Assembly (NCBI GenBank): GCA_036939355.1
Contig: JALLAP010001411.1
Coordinates: forward strand, 1 to 10,231
Length of the DNA stretch: 10,231 nt
From: Thalassiosira profunda
Taxonomy: Eukaryota; Bacillariophyta; Thalassiosirophyceae; Thalassiosirales; Thalassiosiraceae
Reading direction: 5' to 3'
The notes under the pieces were generated by a model. That model saw nothing but the letters and a program-made list of their open reading frames with translations. It was not told the DNA's origin and searched no databases. The translations under genes were made by a program, and so were the position numbers. Shown here piece by piece: positions 8,601 through 10,231 of the stretch. Positions within the stretch are counted from its first letter, which is position 1. Every line of letters begins with the position of its first letter.

Positions 8601-9249
8601 CCAGAACTGCTTCGCCAAACTGGAGAAGGCGGAGACAAAGTGGAAGCAGTTTGAGATCGATCAGGACGCGAGGCTGAAGACGAAAAAGCGATTTGGCATG
8701 GACTCACGCACTGTCTGGTTTGTTGCGGAGTCGAAGGAGGAGCAGGACCGCCTCTCGCCCAAGCACCCTGGCCGGATTCTCCTTTGCGATCGATCCTTCG
8801 TGTTGGACACGCACCGCGGCCAGTCCATCCAGGACACCACTCTCCTCCACGAGGTCCGCTCGACGGCCACCTCAAAGCCGACGGAGCATCCCTACGTTTG
8901 GCCCGCGACCGTGTCGAACCTCCCTTGCAACTGCAAACACTGCATCGTCAATCCGGACACCAACCAGTGCTCGTACGCCCCGTGGCGCAAAACCCGCCCC
9001 ATCAGCATCAAGGTAGGGTGTCTGCCGCCGGAAGAAGCGGAATTGTTGGTTAACAAGATTATTGCTCGAACGGTGAACAAAAAGATAGTATTTGGGATGA
9101 CATACGATTACGTACCGGAAACGTTGAAATGGAAGGTCAAGTATAACGATGATACCCAAGGGATGCTGGGTTATGTGGAGGTTTGCAAAGGTATGAAGCT
9201 GTTCGCGAGGACGGCGCCGACACATGTGCAACCGCAAACCGAATCATAA
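5653..9249 (+). CDS. DDE/RNase H-like transposase-derived protein with Cys clusters and Tudor-like tail
   Basis: Intact 1198-codon single exon; the TAA at 5644-5646 is in frame just upstream, so ATG 5653 is the first possible start. Order seen: an N-terminal region with HLPSGWWWALVE; an Ala/Glu/Lys coiled-coil-like stretch (about 155-185); an acidic DDDSADKDEG patch and nuclear-localisation-like HRRKRRR (310-316); a possible helix-turn-helix, VSVHNLSKMLGMTKQQL (about 452-468); a Cys cluster C677, C685, C697, C699, C700; the core LLIFTDFAS (D799), VDVHHFF, VWTDNCPNQYRCRQN (D914) and FKGVWDSVGKEPAH (D956, E961); a second Cys cluster CNCKHC..C (1092-1106); and a tail with LKWKVKYNDDTQGML resembling a Tudor-like fold. 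Spacing of D799, D914 and D956/E961 and the DNCxxQY signature fit RNase H-fold transposases of repeat-type genes found widely in animals and protists; I cannot name the superfamily. It may be an active element or a domesticated host gene. Confidence 0.65.
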   Translation: MDRAAARSLLKVLLTEHLPSGWWWALVETERGDACLAKALGRPCAEIAALLVNAEIYKESKRGLDFKKKRWDEFVHQHLEGTPVIDGNIGKPTFTYVSNGAPPNYPTPSNQCQSGDCHIPPAAPLPNDIIAKLNTVERKYRADKRARAGDARAEQERKEAAAQEKAKAAARDMQYPLLSKVVGADEEISLGSPAVKQWANAAAREVFRLYGDADRDIVVRGGNHTEISLVPVSCSSTRENFMKNDGQYRWTEKMVNAIAGKQMSKSEAIKCIRARLDVYERNYLSEPDPSSGSDDDSADKDEGPAESMYHRRKRRRCDAVRTIAPRLTPNSDDNIDAMEWETIDETISDSTTSRDVSDLRAMIKAICKLNPHRAGSALSQILCERENEYIRELVAKSISNHPESELQQLVLDGIREGILHHKTGGTRAKPAETFVKNVASACMYKIVKEKREVSVHNLSKMLGMTKQQLTKAKTNVQSMIDNGTMATALERKRRKDFIRKELEKFVFDFLLDDKYTRLDTNRKLRTVRDPRTGEERSEHERIWLSGVSKQDHHSQFLSSEHYTDFQSENNGATAGIDVWTEAFNAVNPGTFVKDPSPQSCVDEKITGLEHMMRPILALLKKEEVKSEVEHHPVAHGALTCDEFMATLAQSGSHPLMEAMCCQPVDQPDLHIDPSRPCPKMIPLKCTHGVNGNSKDRCSCCGVERRIGGLLSALYYSSEGDSKVEVMTWVDADRQGESKGKTNTQREIQPRSLTVKELIAKFVAQLNVCIPHYQEIRWIRHIRDTDWSRLPPGWLLIFTDFASTLALRAFQTKNSSVDGHAVNDNFVLIYNRRKCAVRDRTKKKDWVNGVEILQEAEDIEICTVDVHHFFAETISKGKKNDHAMHNVCLDAIIRHYKGVFQQLGHPLTNVIVWTDNCPNQYRCRQNFIQVAAVAERHPDIQLIHRLAVPDNFKGVWDSVGKEPAHLVRKLENTGVRSQTALKVFQNCFAKLEKAETKWKQFEIDQDARLKTKKRFGMDSRTVWFVAESKEEQDRLSPKHPGRILLCDRSFVLDTHRGQSIQDTTLLHEVRSTATSKPTEHPYVWPATVSNLPCNCKHCIVNPDTNQCSYAPWRKTRPISIKVGCLPPEEAELLVNKIIARTVNKKIVFGMTYDYVPETLKWKVKYNDDTQGMLGYVEVCKGMKLFARTAPTHVQPQTES

Positions 9250-9340
9250 GATAGAAGATTGCAATTAGCAAATGAAACATAAACGAAAGCACAAAGACAC
9301 AGCATCCAAACTCACGAGCATTTCCTCCCATTAATCAACC

Positions 9341-9530
9341 CCCCACTCCCCCCAAGTCATACGTCGCTTTCCCTCGCGTCCCGCGCCGTGCTCCCCCGCG
9401 CCGCTCATCGTGCTTCCCCGCGCCGCGCTCGTCGCTCTCTCCCCCGCACCCCGCGACGTCCTCCCCCGTTCCGCGCGTCGTCGCTCTCTCCCATCCCTCA
9501 GCGCGCCTTCGTCCCCCCTCGGTTGCAAGA
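9341..9530. repeat. C/T-rich degenerate tandem repeat tract
   Basis: The plus strand is strongly C/T-biased. It is built of irregular units of roughly 15-26 bases starting GCGCCG or similar and ending in TCCCCC. CGTCGCTCTCTCCC occurs exactly at 9430-9443 and 9479-9492, a period of 49. It resembles an eroded minisatellite. Confidence 0.6.
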
Positions 9531-9676
9531 CGCCCCCGTATTAAAGCCACGTCAAACCGTCCAATTGCAATAAATGGGGGGGTGGACGCGTGGATGTTCT
9601 GGGGAAGATTGGTGAGTGCTAGTTGGAGGGGAGCGATGGCAAACAATTCAGTTTTAGGACACTCACTCGCAATATG

Positions 9677-9698
9677 GGCCACGCGCTACACCGTGGCC
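9677..9698. repeat. Short perfect hairpin
   Basis: GGCCACG (9677-9683) and CGTGGCC (9692-9698) form a 7-bp stem with an 8-base loop. No T-run follows and no gene product can be tied to it, so it is listed as structure only. Confidence 0.45.
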
Positions 9699-10029
9699 GT
9701 GGCGCCCTTGGGAAATTGTGCTAGAATACTCGTCTGGTGTATCCGACTGTATCAGAAGTCCCGGAGAGTCGCCGTCGCTCAAACCAGCTGCAAATCGAGG
9801 CCGAGTTGAGGCGATGCATAAATTTGCAACACCTCGCTCTGACGCACAAACGCAGCACCAATCATCGCCCGGCGAGCCCATCCAGCTCGGCCGTCAATCT
9901 CTAATAGTACCGTCGCCCCCCTGCGCGAGGTAGAAGCGGAGAGATGGCGGCGTTCTGGAGCTGGTGGCCGTGGAAGGAGGGGGTGCCGCCGGCGGCGCCA
10001 TGTCGATTTGATTTTGGTTTGTGACCAAA

Positions 10030-10063
10030 TTCTACGGCTAAAAGTAAGGTGGGAATTAATACG
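10030..10063 (-). repeat. Blocks B and C, right copies (inverted)
   Basis: On the minus strand CGTATTAATTCC (10063 to 10052) is followed by ACTTTTAGCCGTAGAA (about 10045 to 10030). Both are in the same order as their partners at 5387-5398 and 5422-5435, but closer together. With block A this makes three collinear matches in inverted orientation. Confidence 0.55.
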
Positions 10064-10077
10064 CAAATCAGCGCGAT

Positions 10078-10087
10078 GTGACGTCAC
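10078..10087. promoter_or_regulatory. Perfect CRE-type palindrome GTGACGTCAC
   Basis: This 10-bp palindrome contains TGACGTCA, the full CRE site bound by bZIP factors. In the diatom Phaeodactylum, TGACGT/ACGTCA motifs are CO2/cAMP-responsive elements recognised by a bZIP protein. Here it lies between blocks A and B of the right copy and could serve a gene beyond the right edge. There is no equivalent site in the left copy. Confidence 0.45.
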
Positions 10088-10134
10088 TAGTTAGCTAAAA
10101 TAGTCTGTTGCAAAAAGTTTGGCTGTGGTTGAAG

Positions 10135-10165
10135 AACGTGATCTTCGCGTGATTCCGCGCCCAAC
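10135..10165 (-). repeat. Block A, right copy (inverted)
   Basis: The reverse complement matches 5317-5347 at 27 of 31 positions without gaps. Its outer end overlaps a local hairpin: CCGCGC (10155-10160) and GCGCGG (10168-10173) with a 7-base loop, which is absent from the left copy. Confidence 0.7.
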
Positions 10166-10177
10166 CAGCGCGGATAT

Positions 10178-10231
10178 GTCAGACCGATTTCGTCAAATTC
10201 TCGATTTTGTCAAACTCTCGATTTTACAAAA
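10178..10231 (+). repeat. 17-bp tandem repeat at the right edge
   Basis: GTCAAATTCTCGATTTT (10192-10208) is followed directly by GTCAAACTCTCGATTTT (10209-10225), one mismatch in 17. A degenerate earlier copy (GTCAGACCGATTT, 10178-10190) precedes them, and ACAAAA at the edge may begin another. The array probably continues past the window. Confidence 0.75.

Larger units (their letters stand above)
9250..10231. other. Non-coding region downstream of the transposase-like gene
   Basis: Nearly 1 kb without a convincing gene. It holds an A-rich 3' flank, a C/T-rich degenerate repeat tract (9341-9530), AATAAA at 9569-9574 about 320 bp past the stop codon (a possible but distant polyadenylation signal), a small hairpin (9677-9698), a CRE-type palindrome, and right-hand copies of the inverted blocks. 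Open frames on both strands here are Arg/Ser/Pro-rich and look like by-products of composition. Confidence 0.6.

Noticed and set aside
9335..10087. Minus-strand frames of 115 and 102 codons in the right-hand region
   Set aside because: The first reads through the C/T-rich repeat tract and the second is Arg/Ser-rich with no domain. Neither has supporting context.
5308..10174. Target-site duplication flanking the block A copies
   Set aside because: The nine bases outside the left copy (AAATTGCAA) and the right copy (CAGCGCGGA) do not match, so insertion at these exact edges is not supported.
1..10231. tRNA, rRNA, CRISPR array or bacterial operon
   Set aside because: No cloverleaf with a TTCRA-type loop, no rRNA-like conserved core, no spaced identical repeats, and no ribosome-binding-site pattern was found on either strand.

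Overview
The window looks like nuclear DNA of a compact-genome eukaryotic alga, most likely a diatom or another stramenopile; the species is not identified. Evidence: long single-exon genes with good start contexts and no Shine-Dalgarno sites, families known only from eukaryotes, a Ser/Pro/Lys-rich nuclear-type protein, short intergenic spaces, a perfect TGACGTCA (CRE-type) palindrome, and no bacterial operon structure.

Layout: (1) 1-2566, minus strand: the 5' part of a very GC-rich gene that runs off the left edge. It encodes a disordered, SPxK-rich protein with an RVxF-type phosphatase-1 docking motif near the N-terminus. I suggest tentatively that it is a KNL1/Spc105-like kinetochore scaffold. 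Its reading frame breaks once near base 525. (2) 2567-2826: spacer with a 10-bp CTACGTAG-centred inverted repeat. (3) 2827-5142, minus strand: an intact 771-residue protein resembling the ERMARD/DUF4209 family, with an N-terminal signal-like segment. (4) 5143-5652: divergent intergenic region holding several inverted repeats, an E2F-like palindrome and a hairpin just before the next start codon. (5) 5653-9249, plus strand: an intact 1198-residue protein with an RNase H/DDE-transposase-like core, Cys clusters and a Tudor-like tail. (6) 9250-10231: no convincing gene; a C/T-rich degenerate repeat tract, a CRE palindrome, and a block that matches the region upstream of gene 5 in inverted orientation.

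The genes do not form an obvious pathway. The most interesting signal is that the transposase-like gene is bracketed by three collinear inverted sequence blocks (5317-5435 against 10165-10030). This could be the degraded ends of a roughly 4.8-kb element or a shared promoter module. Parts of the same motif set also occur upstream of the kinetochore-like gene, which favours the regulatory or dispersed-repeat reading.
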